From WRGA01 sp031553395 (lineage in GTDB: Bacteria > Bacteroidota > Bacteroidia > Bacteroidales > WRGA01): a DNA stretch of 64,000 bases. Below the pieces are notes generated by a model that saw only the letters and a list, made by a program, of their open reading frames with translations, had not been told where the DNA came from and ran no database searches. The position numbers and the translations under genes were made by a program. Every line of letters begins with the position of its first letter. Positions within the stretch are counted from its first letter, which is position 1. Positions 33,901 to 41,895 of this stretch are shown here, piece by piece. The stretch covers positions 9,504-73,503 of the forward strand of contig JAVBLR010000024.1 in NCBI GenBank assembly GCA_031553395.1, given 5' to 3'.

Positions 33901-34377
33901 TATATTTTAAACTCATATTTTGAGGGAGATTTGAATAATTCGAAAAAGGGATTATTCAGATTTACTTTACCGAGTTTGTCTGCAGGAAATCATACATTGA
34001 AGTTCAAAGTGTGGGATATAATGAATAATTCTACAACAAAAGAAGTTTCTTTTGTTGTGAAACAGAAGTCATCCAGTTCCTTTGATTTGACAGCAGTTCC
34101 TGACTTAATGAATAAGAGCGTAACCTTTTTTGTAGAAACCAATACGGTAGAAAAAAATCTTAAAGTAAATGTTGAGGTTTACAACTTAGATGGCAATGTT
34201 GTATGGAAGAATGAACAAGATGTTAATGCTAGTATAATAAAATCATTTCCAATAAGATGGGATATGACGAATAATGGCGGATCAAATTTATCGTCCGGAA
34301 TATATACTTACAAAGCAACGATATATTCTGATGATAATGCTTATTCTACGGAAATTAAGAGATTTATTGTAAAATGA
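30928..34377 (+). CDS. porU: PorU-family type IX secretion sortase, copy 1
   Basis: A 1149-residue secreted protein related to gingipains (peptidase C25). After a signal peptide (to about residue 22) an N-terminal domain begins SSGKWIKIKVKETGVYKITY. The caspase-like catalytic domain carries H645 in FTGHGN and C678 in FITATCEFSRFD, the expected Cys/His dyad. It also has PKYLLLIGDGVFDN and LLGDPALTLAYPE. The C-terminal part has Ig-like domains and ends with a T9SS-like sorting domain (GIYTYKATIYSDDNAYSTEI). PorU cleaves the sorting domains of T9SS cargo and attaches cargo to the cell surface. A second complete copy follows after 40 nt. Confidence 0.9.
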   Translation: MRFFTILIFSLFISISTVCVGETTKHSYKATSILSSGKWIKIKVKETGVYKITYEKLLEWGFSNPANIQVYGYGGWPLDEDFRNSRIDDLPQVSTWVEKGADNIFNAGDYILFYARGTIKWEYKSGEFIHTNNPYSVYSYYFITESESPTKQMNLKQGSSSFTQEITSFSDYMVHEKELVNIGRFGREFYGEDFSINTSQSFTFFTPGINNNTGKVTVNFISKNDGASVPLTVKINEYTFSGSISKTTDSSTDLAMEGTVASNWTGAKPETNTVNLTYGAAGRSNTRLNYIRLNFDRELKFYDKSFLAFRSINAVGRVIKYTISNSNSNVRIWNVSDVSNIQQMEDSFLDNKTSFNLNSTSLEEFVAVDVKGNFLEPEFEEVITTQNLHALPQTDMIIITHLDFNTQADRIAEWHRTHDNLRVHVVTSDQIYNEFSSGTPDASAYRWFMKMFYDRGKNLGNESELPKYLLLIGDGVFDNRQLLAEWVNYPKSDYLLTYQSQNSTSTVNTYVTDDYFGFLDDSNTTEMKKNKLNIGVGRFPVKSLQEAKNVVDKTINYAKNDKLGAWKNNLCFIANAGDEQLHMMQADSVARNFVEKGNKEYVVNKIYIGTFKRDESASGCLYPDARKKFFNLFDSGTLILNFTGHGNVSSFGDNRFFVKTDPLGLKNEKLPFFITATCEFSRFDDFTNVAGEEMLLNPNGGVIGLFSTTRTVNSTPNFKINKAISNNLFRKDATGKYLRLGDIMRLAKNTSSPSDMNLSEDLNKLNFILLGDPALTLAYPEYKAAITKINGANVDGQVNTIASGVTVNMSGIITAPSGVQASDFSGEVFFNVYDSKLWMDQIIAERTVNQQIIKDITNIYEQSKILFSGRVPVVNGTFSLSFTMPKDINYTNELGRINIYAVNNSKNIEAQGYFDGFKIGGSDNTIAFNDDVAPVINSLYIGNSNFSDGDRVKDQSEFVVEVEDNGSGINALGSGIGRNVTLTIDNSPSQIYILNSYFEGDLNNSKKGLFRFTLPSLSAGNHTLKFKVWDIMNNSTTKEVSFVVKQKSSSSFDLTAVPDLMNKSVTFFVETNTVEKNLKVNVEVYNLDGNVVWKNEQDVNASIIKSFPIRWDMTNNGGSNLSSGIYTYKATIYSDDNAYSTEIKRFIVK

Positions 34378-34417
34378 AAAGTGTGTTATTCTTTTTTATT
34401 TTTAAAGGATTATTATT

Positions 34418-37400
34418 ATGAGATTATTCTCTTTCTTTAAAATAATAGTGTTTGGAGTATTTCTTTCGATATTTCAAGCGAATGTTTATTCAGAAGATAA
34501 AATTGATGAATACTCTGTTCTTCGTTCTGGAAATACAGGGTTACATTCTTATGCGTCTACATCTGTTTTATCTTCTGGAAAATGGGTTAAAATAAGGGTT
34601 AAAGAAACAGGAGTTTATAAAATAACTTACGAGGATTTATCCAAAATGGGATTCTCTACTCCAGCTTATGTTCAAATTTATGGCTATGGAGGATGGATGC
34701 AAAATGAAAACTTTTTATTCCCTAAAACGGATGATTTACCACAATTGCCGGTTTGGGTAGAAAAAGGAAGTGATGGTGTATTTAATGCTGGTGATTATAT
34801 CCTTTTTTATGCTAAAGGGCCTATAAAATGGTCATATACATCAACAACCAATGACAAATTTACTCATGTGAATAATCCATATTCCAATTATGGGTATTAT
34901 TTCATAACCGAAAGTAGTGTTCCAATTAAAGAAATGTCGGTTTCTCAGTTTGAAGAAAATGCTTCTGCTCAGGAAATAACTTCATTTAACGACTACGTTA
35001 TTCATGAAAAGGACTTGGTAAATATAGGAAAAATCGGTCGGGAATTTTACGGTGAAGACTTTTCTTATACTACAAGCCAAAATTTTACATTGAGTACATC
35101 AGGAATCTTAAATGAACCAGCTTATATTAATGTGAATTTTGTCGCAAAAGCACCTGCTGTAACATCTGTAACGGTAAAAATAAATGGTAGTAATACGCTG
35201 ACACAATCAATGTCTGTTTCTTCATCTGAATATGATAGAGCCAAAGAAGTTTTTGTAAAAGGGGTTTGGAGCGAAGCCAAACAGGAATCAAATACCGTAA
35301 ATGTAACCTATGGAGCAACTGGTCATTCGAATTCACGGCTTAATTACATCCGAATTAATTATGATAAATCCTTAAAACCATACGGAGCATATACTCCTTT
35401 CAGAAATGTCAATACGATCAATAAGGCATCCAAATTTATTATTGCAAATGCCGATCAGAATGTGAAAATATGGAATATTACTGATGGAGAGAATGCTTGT
35501 CAGATGGAAGCCAAATCATCAGGAAGTAGTATATATTTTATTGCTAATTCTCCAACTTTGCAGGAATATATTGCAGTCGATCTCTCAAAGAAAGCTCAGT
35601 TTCCAAGTCCGGAAATAGTAGGTGAAGTTAAGAATCAAAATCTGCATGCTTTGTCTCAAACAGATATGGTTATTATTTCCCACCCCGATTTTATTGAACA
35701 GGCAAACCGCATTGCTGAACTTCATAGAGAACATGATAATCTTCGGGTACATGTGGTTTCTACAGATGATGTGTATAACGAATTTTCATCTGGTACACCG
35801 GATGCTACTGCTTATCGTTGGTTGATGAAAATGTTTTATGATCGTGGAAAATTATCTGGAAATAATGCTGATTTGCCTAAGTATTTGTTGTTATTTGGAG
35901 ATGGAACATTTGATAATAAATTGATTTCAGATAAATGGTTAACCTTAGAGCCGGCTAATAAGATACTTACATTTCAATCATACAATTCTCTCTCCGAAGT
36001 GTCGTCTGCTGTAATAGACGATTATTTTGGATTTTTAGATGATGATGAAGGAGTAAATTTGTTAACTGATAAAGTAGACATTGGAATTGGACGGTTTCCG
36101 GTAAGAAATATCACGGAGGCTAAGAATGTTACTGATAAAGTAATTAATTATGTTAAAAAACCGATTTATGGTTCATGGAAAAGTAATCTTTGTTTTATCG
36201 GTGATGCAAAAGGTGATGATGAAAGTTCTTATTTTCACACCACACAGGCTGATGATTTAGCTACTTCTGTAGAGAAGGATAATAAAGACTATATTATTAA
36301 TAAAGTGTATTTGTCTGCTTTTACGAAAGATGTAACAACATCAGGCTATTATTATCCTGATGCCAATAAAAAGTTTAAGAATTTATTGCAATCCGGACAA
36401 TTAGTTGTAAACTATACTGGACATGGTGCTCCTAGTGGAATATCCAAGGCCAAGTTTTACACGAAAGATGATGCTAAAAGTTTGAATGTAGCGCGGTTAC
36501 CTTTGTTTATTACTGCTACTTGTGAATATACCCGTTTTGATGATTATGATACTTCAGCAGGAGAATATGTGTTATTAAATCCTACCGGAGGAGGAATTGC
36601 ATTGTTCTCTACTACGCGAACAGTGTATTCAGATCGTAATTTCACAATCAATGAGCAGTTCTGCAAGTATTTATTTACTAAGGGAGCGGATGGAAAATAT
36701 CCTCGTTTAGGGGATGTTATGATGCGAGCAAAAAGGAATGTAGGTGATACTACCATAAATAAACTAGCATATCTACTATTTGGTGATCCCGCATTAAGAT
36801 TGGCTTATCCCGAATATAAAGTCGAAATAACCTCTGTTAATGGAGAGAGTGTCCCTGGAGATGCGCAAACATTCAGCGCCGGGGCAAAGGTTGATTTAAC
36901 GGGACAAATATCGAATCCGGATGGCAGTAAGATTTCTGATTTTTCGGGATTAGTTTATATTACGATGTTTGATACTAAAGAAATTTTAATGCAGGTTGAT
37001 AATAAAACCTTGTATGATCGTTCGAATGTGTTATACACAGGAAAAGAATCTGTAACAGATGGAGAATTTTCTGTTTCATTTGTTGTTCCGAAAGATATGA
37101 GCTATTCCTATGAATCTGGCAGAATAAATTTATATGCGGCAGATCTAAATAAAAATATAGAAGCAAAAGGATATTATGAGAACTTTATTATGGGAGGTAC
37201 AGATCCCGAAGGTTTAACAGATAATGATCCTCCGAAAATCAATCATATTTATTTGAATAATCCTGATTTTAAATCCGGAGATAAAGTGAATGCATCCCCT
37301 GTCTTTTTTGCTGAAGTTGAAGATGAATCAGGAATAAATATTTCAGGTACCGGAATAGGTCATGATGCAGTAATAACCATTGATAATTCTCCATACGAAG

Positions 37401-37888
37401 TGTATGTATTGAACTCTTATTTCGAAGTGGAAGCAGGAAGTTCTGGAAAAGGAGTATTTAAGTTTACAATTCCTACATTGTCGGAAGGAAAACATTCTTT
37501 GACTTTCAGGGTTTGGGATAGGATGAATAATTCTACAACTCAAACGTTTGAATTCTACGTGGAAAAAAGCTTGTCGCCACGGATTTTTGATTTGTATGCA
37601 TCTCCAAGTCCGGCAAAAAGCACCACTTACTTTTATGTTACGCACGATCGCCCAGATGCCAATATAACAGTAAAAATAGATGTTTACAGTTTGTCTGGTG
37701 CTAAATTGTGGTCTTATGAAGAATCCGGCTATTCCGATACATTTACAGCTGTACCTATTCAATGGAATTTGGTAACTTCATCCGGCTCAAAATTGCCTCC
37801 GGGAGTATATATTTACAAAGCAAGTATATCATCTGATGGTTCTACCGAAGCTACAGAATCTAAAAAGATGATAATATTGGCTCAATAA
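34418..37888 (+). CDS. porU: PorU-family type IX secretion sortase, copy 2
   Basis: A 1156-residue paralogue of the preceding protein with the same domain order. The catalytic residues are kept: H669 in YTGHGA and C702 in FITATCEYTRFD. The N-terminal domain (SSGKWVKIRVKETGVYKITY) is nearly identical in the core, but the mature start has an extra stretch of about 20 residues and many surface regions differ. It ends in a sorting-domain-like GVYIYKASISSDGSTEATES. It is the copy next to porV, as in the usual porU-porV order, so it may be the ancestral sortase. Both copies are full length, which argues for two working enzymes. Confidence 0.9.
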   Translation: MRLFSFFKIIVFGVFLSIFQANVYSEDKIDEYSVLRSGNTGLHSYASTSVLSSGKWVKIRVKETGVYKITYEDLSKMGFSTPAYVQIYGYGGWMQNENFLFPKTDDLPQLPVWVEKGSDGVFNAGDYILFYAKGPIKWSYTSTTNDKFTHVNNPYSNYGYYFITESSVPIKEMSVSQFEENASAQEITSFNDYVIHEKDLVNIGKIGREFYGEDFSYTTSQNFTLSTSGILNEPAYINVNFVAKAPAVTSVTVKINGSNTLTQSMSVSSSEYDRAKEVFVKGVWSEAKQESNTVNVTYGATGHSNSRLNYIRINYDKSLKPYGAYTPFRNVNTINKASKFIIANADQNVKIWNITDGENACQMEAKSSGSSIYFIANSPTLQEYIAVDLSKKAQFPSPEIVGEVKNQNLHALSQTDMVIISHPDFIEQANRIAELHREHDNLRVHVVSTDDVYNEFSSGTPDATAYRWLMKMFYDRGKLSGNNADLPKYLLLFGDGTFDNKLISDKWLTLEPANKILTFQSYNSLSEVSSAVIDDYFGFLDDDEGVNLLTDKVDIGIGRFPVRNITEAKNVTDKVINYVKKPIYGSWKSNLCFIGDAKGDDESSYFHTTQADDLATSVEKDNKDYIINKVYLSAFTKDVTTSGYYYPDANKKFKNLLQSGQLVVNYTGHGAPSGISKAKFYTKDDAKSLNVARLPLFITATCEYTRFDDYDTSAGEYVLLNPTGGGIALFSTTRTVYSDRNFTINEQFCKYLFTKGADGKYPRLGDVMMRAKRNVGDTTINKLAYLLFGDPALRLAYPEYKVEITSVNGESVPGDAQTFSAGAKVDLTGQISNPDGSKISDFSGLVYITMFDTKEILMQVDNKTLYDRSNVLYTGKESVTDGEFSVSFVVPKDMSYSYESGRINLYAADLNKNIEAKGYYENFIMGGTDPEGLTDNDPPKINHIYLNNPDFKSGDKVNASPVFFAEVEDESGINISGTGIGHDAVITIDNSPYEVYVLNSYFEVEAGSSGKGVFKFTIPTLSEGKHSLTFRVWDRMNNSTTQTFEFYVEKSLSPRIFDLYASPSPAKSTTYFYVTHDRPDANITVKIDVYSLSGAKLWSYEESGYSDTFTAVPIQWNLVTSSGSKLPPGVYIYKASISSDGSTEATESKKMIILAQ

Positions 37889-37938
37889 ATTTTCATTGAA
37901 GAATAATTTTAATTTGATAAGAGTAGATAAATAAGAAG

Positions 37939-37975
37939 ATAAGCGAGTTGGTGGTACATATCAACTCGCTTATTA
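37939..37975 (+). terminator. Hairpin after second porU gene
   Basis: ATAAGCGAGTTG and TCAACTCGCTTAT form a strong stem with a weak TATTATA tail. It could attenuate rather than stop transcription into porV. Confidence 0.6.
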
Positions 37976-38088
37976 TATACTCTGTAAAAAGATAACATGC
38001 AAAAATGATAATTTAAGCACAATAAATGAACTATTTTAGAGTTTATAAATCGTATAATCAACATAAGAAAATCAAACTATTTTAGAAA

Positions 38089-39261
38089 ATGAGAAAATGC
38101 TTTGTCGCAATATTGATTTTGCTGCTTTATCCTACAATGGCTTTTACTGAAGATGCAAAGAATCAGTTTAATCCGATTATTACAGGGGTACCTTCCTTAT
38201 CAATAGCACCGGATGCTCGTGGAGGTGGTATGGGAGATATAGGAGGAGCCACGACTCCTGATGTCAATTCTCAGTTTTGGAATGTGGCTAAATATGCATT
38301 TATGTATGATAGGGCAGGAGTTTCTTTGTCCTATACTCCATGGTTGCGTAAATTGGTTAATGATATAGACCTTGCTTATCTTGCCGGTTTTTGGAAATTA
38401 GGAAGTGAAGATCAGCATGCAATGAGTGCTTCGTTGCGTTATTTCTCTTTGGGAGAAGTGTTGGTTGGTCAGTATTCTCAGGGAGATCAGGGTTATACAA
38501 TCAATCCGTATGAGATGGCGATTGATTTGGGGTATTCGCTTAAATTGTCGGAAACTTTCTCCGGAGGTGTAGCATTACGTTATATTTATTCCGATTTAGC
38601 ATGGAATGACAATGATGATATTTCTCCCGGATGGGCGTTTGCTGCCGATATTGCAGGATACTACAATAAATATGTAATGCTTGGAAGTAGTGAATCTTTA
38701 TTTGCATTTGGATTTAATATTTCAAATATCGGAAGTAAAATATCTTATGATAATGGAGCTAATAGTGTTTTCTTGCCAACTAATCTAAGATTGGGATTCT
38801 CGTTATTATATCCAGTAAGTGATTATAATACATTGGCCTTCAATCTTGATTTGAACAAATTGTTGGTTCCGACCCCTCCTGTTCGTTCAGATTATGATAC
38901 AGATGACGACTGGGATATAGCCAAGCAAGATTATCAAAGTATTTCTCCTATTGCTGGTATTTTTAAATCATTTTCGGATGCACCGGGAGGAATGAAGGAG
39001 GAATTGGAGGAAATTATGTGGTCTGCAGGTATGGAATATGCTTACAACGATCAGTTTTTTCTTCGTGGAGGATATTATTATGAAAGTCCGAATAAAGGAA
39101 ACCGTCAATATTTTTCATTAGGAGCAGGTTTTAAGATGAATGTGTTTCAATTAGATGCGGCTTATTTGATTTCTACGGCGCAATCTAATCCGTTGGATCA
39201 AACATTGCGTTTTACTTTATCTTTTAATTTGGATGGAATAAAAGAATTATTAGGCAAATAA
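38089..39261 (+). CDS. porV: Type IX secretion outer-membrane shuttle protein PorV
   Basis: A 390-residue outer-membrane beta-barrel of the FadL-like PorV family (also called LptO). The signal peptide ends around AFTEDA. The family signature PIITGVPSLSIAPDARGGGM, GDIGGATTPDVNSQFWN and YAFMYDRAGVSLSYTPWLR follows. The barrel ends TLRFTLSFNLDGIKELLGK. PorV collects cargo from the SprA/Sov translocon and passes it to the PorU sortase. It follows the two porU genes on the same strand, the common order in the phylum. Confidence 0.95.
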   Translation: MRKCFVAILILLLYPTMAFTEDAKNQFNPIITGVPSLSIAPDARGGGMGDIGGATTPDVNSQFWNVAKYAFMYDRAGVSLSYTPWLRKLVNDIDLAYLAGFWKLGSEDQHAMSASLRYFSLGEVLVGQYSQGDQGYTINPYEMAIDLGYSLKLSETFSGGVALRYIYSDLAWNDNDDISPGWAFAADIAGYYNKYVMLGSSESLFAFGFNISNIGSKISYDNGANSVFLPTNLRLGFSLLYPVSDYNTLAFNLDLNKLLVPTPPVRSDYDTDDDWDIAKQDYQSISPIAGIFKSFSDAPGGMKEELEEIMWSAGMEYAYNDQFFLRGGYYYESPNKGNRQYFSLGAGFKMNVFQLDAAYLISTAQSNPLDQTLRFTLSFNLDGIKELLGK

Positions 39262-39341
39262 AATAGAAATATTAAGAAGCGAAGAAGGTAAAGGTATCAG
39301 AACAAATCAAACTTCAAACTTCATAATTCAAACTTCTTTTC

Positions 39342-39821
39342 ATGAAATTTCGTGTAGGTTTCGGATATGATGTTCATCAATTGGTCGAAGGTAGAGAGCT
39401 TTGGTTAGGTGGAATCCGTTTAGAACATTCGTTGGGCTTATTAGGCCATTCAGATGCCGATGTCTTGATTCATGTTATATGTGATGCTTTGCTTGGAGCG
39501 GCTAATATGAGAGATATCGGATTTCATTTTCCCGATACAAGTGGAGAATATAAAAACATCGATAGTAAAATATTACTGAAAGAAACGGTTAAATTATTAG
39601 CTCAAAAATCGTATAAAATTGGGAATATTGATTCTACAATATGTGCCGAACGACCAAAAATCAACCCGCATATTTCTCAAATGCAGGAAGTATTAGCCGA
39701 AATTATGGAGATTTCGGTTGATGATATATCCATAAAGGCCACTACTAATGAAAAACTTGATTCTGTCGGGCAAGAAAAAGCAATATGTGCTTATGCAACA
39801 GTATTAATATACAAAGAATAG
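39342..39821 (+). CDS. ispF: 2-C-methyl-D-erythritol 2,4-cyclodiphosphate synthase
   Basis: A 159-residue enzyme of the MEP isoprenoid pathway, acting as a homotrimer in the cytoplasm. Zinc ligands D10 and H12 (GFGYDVHQL) and H44 (DADVLIHVICDALLGA) are present. So are DIGFHFPDTSGEYKNIDS and the closing ISIKATTNEKLDSVGQEKAI that contacts the cytidine. The length is standard. It follows porV by 80 nt; a terminator lies after it. Confidence 0.97.
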   Translation: MKFRVGFGYDVHQLVEGRELWLGGIRLEHSLGLLGHSDADVLIHVICDALLGAANMRDIGFHFPDTSGEYKNIDSKILLKETVKLLAQKSYKIGNIDSTICAERPKINPHISQMQEVLAEIMEISVDDISIKATTNEKLDSVGQEKAICAYATVLIYKE

Positions 39822-39878
39822 TATTCGTTAAAGTATTTTAAATAGAAAGACATTCGAATTGCTTCTTTTGCAATAACT

Positions 39879-39912
39879 AAATGCGTATAATTTCTCATTA
39901 TACGCATTTTTC
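39879..39912 (+). terminator. Terminator of ispF
   Basis: AAATGCGTATAAT (39879-39891) and ATTATACGCATTT (39897-39909) with a 5-nt loop run into TTTTC. Confidence 0.85.
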
Positions 39913-40038
39913 ATACATAGAAAACTGTTGTTGATTTGCTAAAAAAAGTAAAATGATGCAATATTTATATATTATTTATATAACTTCGTCGATTATTGTA
40001 TTTTTTAAACATTTTAATAAACATAACGGTAAAGATCT

Positions 40039-40626
40039 ATGAAAAAATTAGTTTTTCCTGTTTTAATTGCAGGTATTTCTGTGTTATTTTCGGCGTGTGA
40101 TGGCCTAGGTTTAGGTAAATATGATATTAAGTCGGATGGCTTTGAAAGAATAATATCAGACATCAAAAAAACAGTTGGTGATGACGGAATGATTGATGAA
40201 ATAACCCTTTCTTTTGATGATAAAGATCCAAGTAAAAATACTGAGGTCGAAGTTGCTACAATAGATTTTCAGTCAAAATCAGATAAGAAGCAATTACAAC
40301 GGATGACTTACACCTCTTATACAGGTTGGGGTTCCATAGATCCTGTTGAGATAACTGTTAGAGGTAATGCGGAAGAATTTAGTTTGGATGACGAAGTTAA
40401 TTCTATAAGCCTTGTAAATATTGATGCATTGAAAAAGGTTTATGAAGAAACGTTGAAAATAGTAGGAGAAGATTGTGATAATCCTTCATTCTCACTTATT
40501 CAAATAGAGTTTGAGAAAGACAAAGATCTTGTTTATTCTGTATCTGTAAAGGGAAATCTTAAGTCGAATGGAGTGAAGAAAAGCTTCAGCTTGAATTTTG
40601 ACAAAGATGGTAATTTGATAAAATAA
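40039..40626 (+). CDS. Hypothetical lipoprotein
   Basis: A 195-residue protein with a type II signal peptide and lipobox before C20 (VLFSACDG), so it is predicted to be a lipoprotein; Asp at +2 is followed by Gly. The mature part is acidic and mainly beta-stranded with some helical segments (RIISDIKKTVGDDGMIDEIT), ending FSLNFDKDGNLIK. I do not recognise the family. It has its own terminator and precedes an outer-membrane barrel gene, without a clear functional link. Confidence 0.75.
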   Translation: MKKLVFPVLIAGISVLFSACDGLGLGKYDIKSDGFERIISDIKKTVGDDGMIDEITLSFDDKDPSKNTEVEVATIDFQSKSDKKQLQRMTYTSYTGWGSIDPVEITVRGNAEEFSLDDEVNSISLVNIDALKKVYEETLKIVGEDCDNPSFSLIQIEFEKDKDLVYSVSVKGNLKSNGVKKSFSLNFDKDGNLIK

Positions 40627-40645
40627 TGATTCTTACATATTCTTT

Positions 40646-40672
40646 AGAGGCAGCTTGATGCTGCCTTTTTTT
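40646..40672 (+). terminator. Terminator of lipoprotein gene
   Basis: AGAGGCAGC and GCTGCC around a TTGAT loop are followed by TTTTTTTG. Confidence 0.85.
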
Positions 40673-40757
40673 GTTAATATTTCTGAACTTTATTAACAAT
40701 AATTTGTTTATTTATCAATATCATTATTTATCAAGTTCAAAATTATTAAGAGTAGTT

Positions 40758-41831
40758 ATGTTTAAAGCAAAGGTTATATTTTCGGCGTTTTTTATATTGA
40801 TTGCTTCTGCAATGCTGTATTCACAAACAGATGCCGGAGTAAAAATAATACCTAATCAGGGAGATTTGTATGAAAATGCAAAACAACTGAATAATCCCTA
40901 TTTATTACCGGTTTGGGGTAAGAAGCTTGGAGAAAAGGGCTTCCTTTTTCCGTATCCGGTTGGTATTATGCTAAATGGTTATGTAGGATCACAAGATGTT
41001 ACTATTTCTGATTTAACGGTAGGGATTAATGATGCTGACGGAAATGTAATAATTCCAACAACCTCTCTTGATGATGTTGTTGGTTTCAGTGAAGTTAAAG
41101 CAACTGTCAGAAATTTTAATATGCGGGCGGATATATGGGCTTTACCGTTTTTGGATGTGTATGGAATCTTTGGGAAAGCGTGGGTTGAAACACAGGTAGG
41201 CATTGGTTCTATTGCAGGTAAGCCGGTTGATATAAATACCGAAGCCGATTTTAACGGATATGTTTATGGTGTTGGAGCAATGCTTACGGGAGGTGTTCGT
41301 TCTATTTTCTTTTCGTTGGATTTTAATAAGGTTTGGACACACTTCGACCAACTGGAAAATGATAATACCGCGATAAGTTTGGCTCCTCGCATTGGATACA
41401 TTTTTCATTTTAATAATCAACCCGAAAAGAATTTTTCCGTATGGACAGGCTTAAGTCGAGTTTTTTTAAATAATGAGACCATCGGTAGCCTTAATTTATC
41501 GGATATAGCTCCAGATATGGGAGAGAACTATAAGAATTCGGATTGGTATGAAGCATTAAGAGATGATACAGGGAAAACTCCGGCAGAAGCTGCAAAAGAT
41601 GAAAAGATTGCAGATATTGCAGATAAAGTCGTAGAGAATTTTGATGGTAAGAATCAAGGAGATGTAATAAATTATACTTTAGATAAACGTCCGGCACATA
41701 ATTGGTGTATGATTCTTGGTGCCCAGTATCAGATAAATCGCCATTGGCAATTCCGGGTAGAAACAAATTTCTTGGGGGGAAGAAGATCAGGTTTATTATC
41801 GGCAAATTATCGATTCGGAATATTCAAATAA
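40758..41831 (+). CDS. Outer-membrane beta-barrel protein of unknown function
   Basis: A 357-residue protein starting at ATG 40758 (MFKAKVIFSAFFILIASAML), which begins a signal peptide cleaved near LYSQ. A longer frame from 40671 starts inside the upstream terminator and is rejected. The rest alternates short amphipathic strands (MRADIWALPFLDVYGIFGKA, YGVGAMLTGGVRSIFFSLDF, GLLSANYRFGIFK), typical of a small porin-like barrel. A charged Ala/Lys/Asp-rich loop (PAEAAKDEKIADIADKVVEN) lies near residue 275. It converges on the GH35 gene; a shared inverted repeat overlaps both stop codons. Confidence 0.75.
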   Translation: MFKAKVIFSAFFILIASAMLYSQTDAGVKIIPNQGDLYENAKQLNNPYLLPVWGKKLGEKGFLFPYPVGIMLNGYVGSQDVTISDLTVGINDADGNVIIPTTSLDDVVGFSEVKATVRNFNMRADIWALPFLDVYGIFGKAWVETQVGIGSIAGKPVDINTEADFNGYVYGVGAMLTGGVRSIFFSLDFNKVWTHFDQLENDNTAISLAPRIGYIFHFNNQPEKNFSVWTGLSRVFLNNETIGSLNLSDIAPDMGENYKNSDWYEALRDDTGKTPAEAAKDEKIADIADKVVENFDGKNQGDVINYTLDKRPAHNWCMILGAQYQINRHWQFRVETNFLGGRRSGLLSANYRFGIFK

Positions 41832-41895
41832 GGTAAGAAGTAAAAAGTAAAAGGTAAAAAGCACTACACTTTTTACCTTTTACTTTTTACCTTAT
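41829..41895. terminator. Bidirectional repeat-built terminator
   Basis: Words GTAAAAAG/GTAAAAGG on the left and CTTTTTACC/CCTTTTACTT on the right make a long stem around CACTACAC. It overlaps the stop codons of both converging genes (41829-41831 and 41892-41894). Confidence 0.75.
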
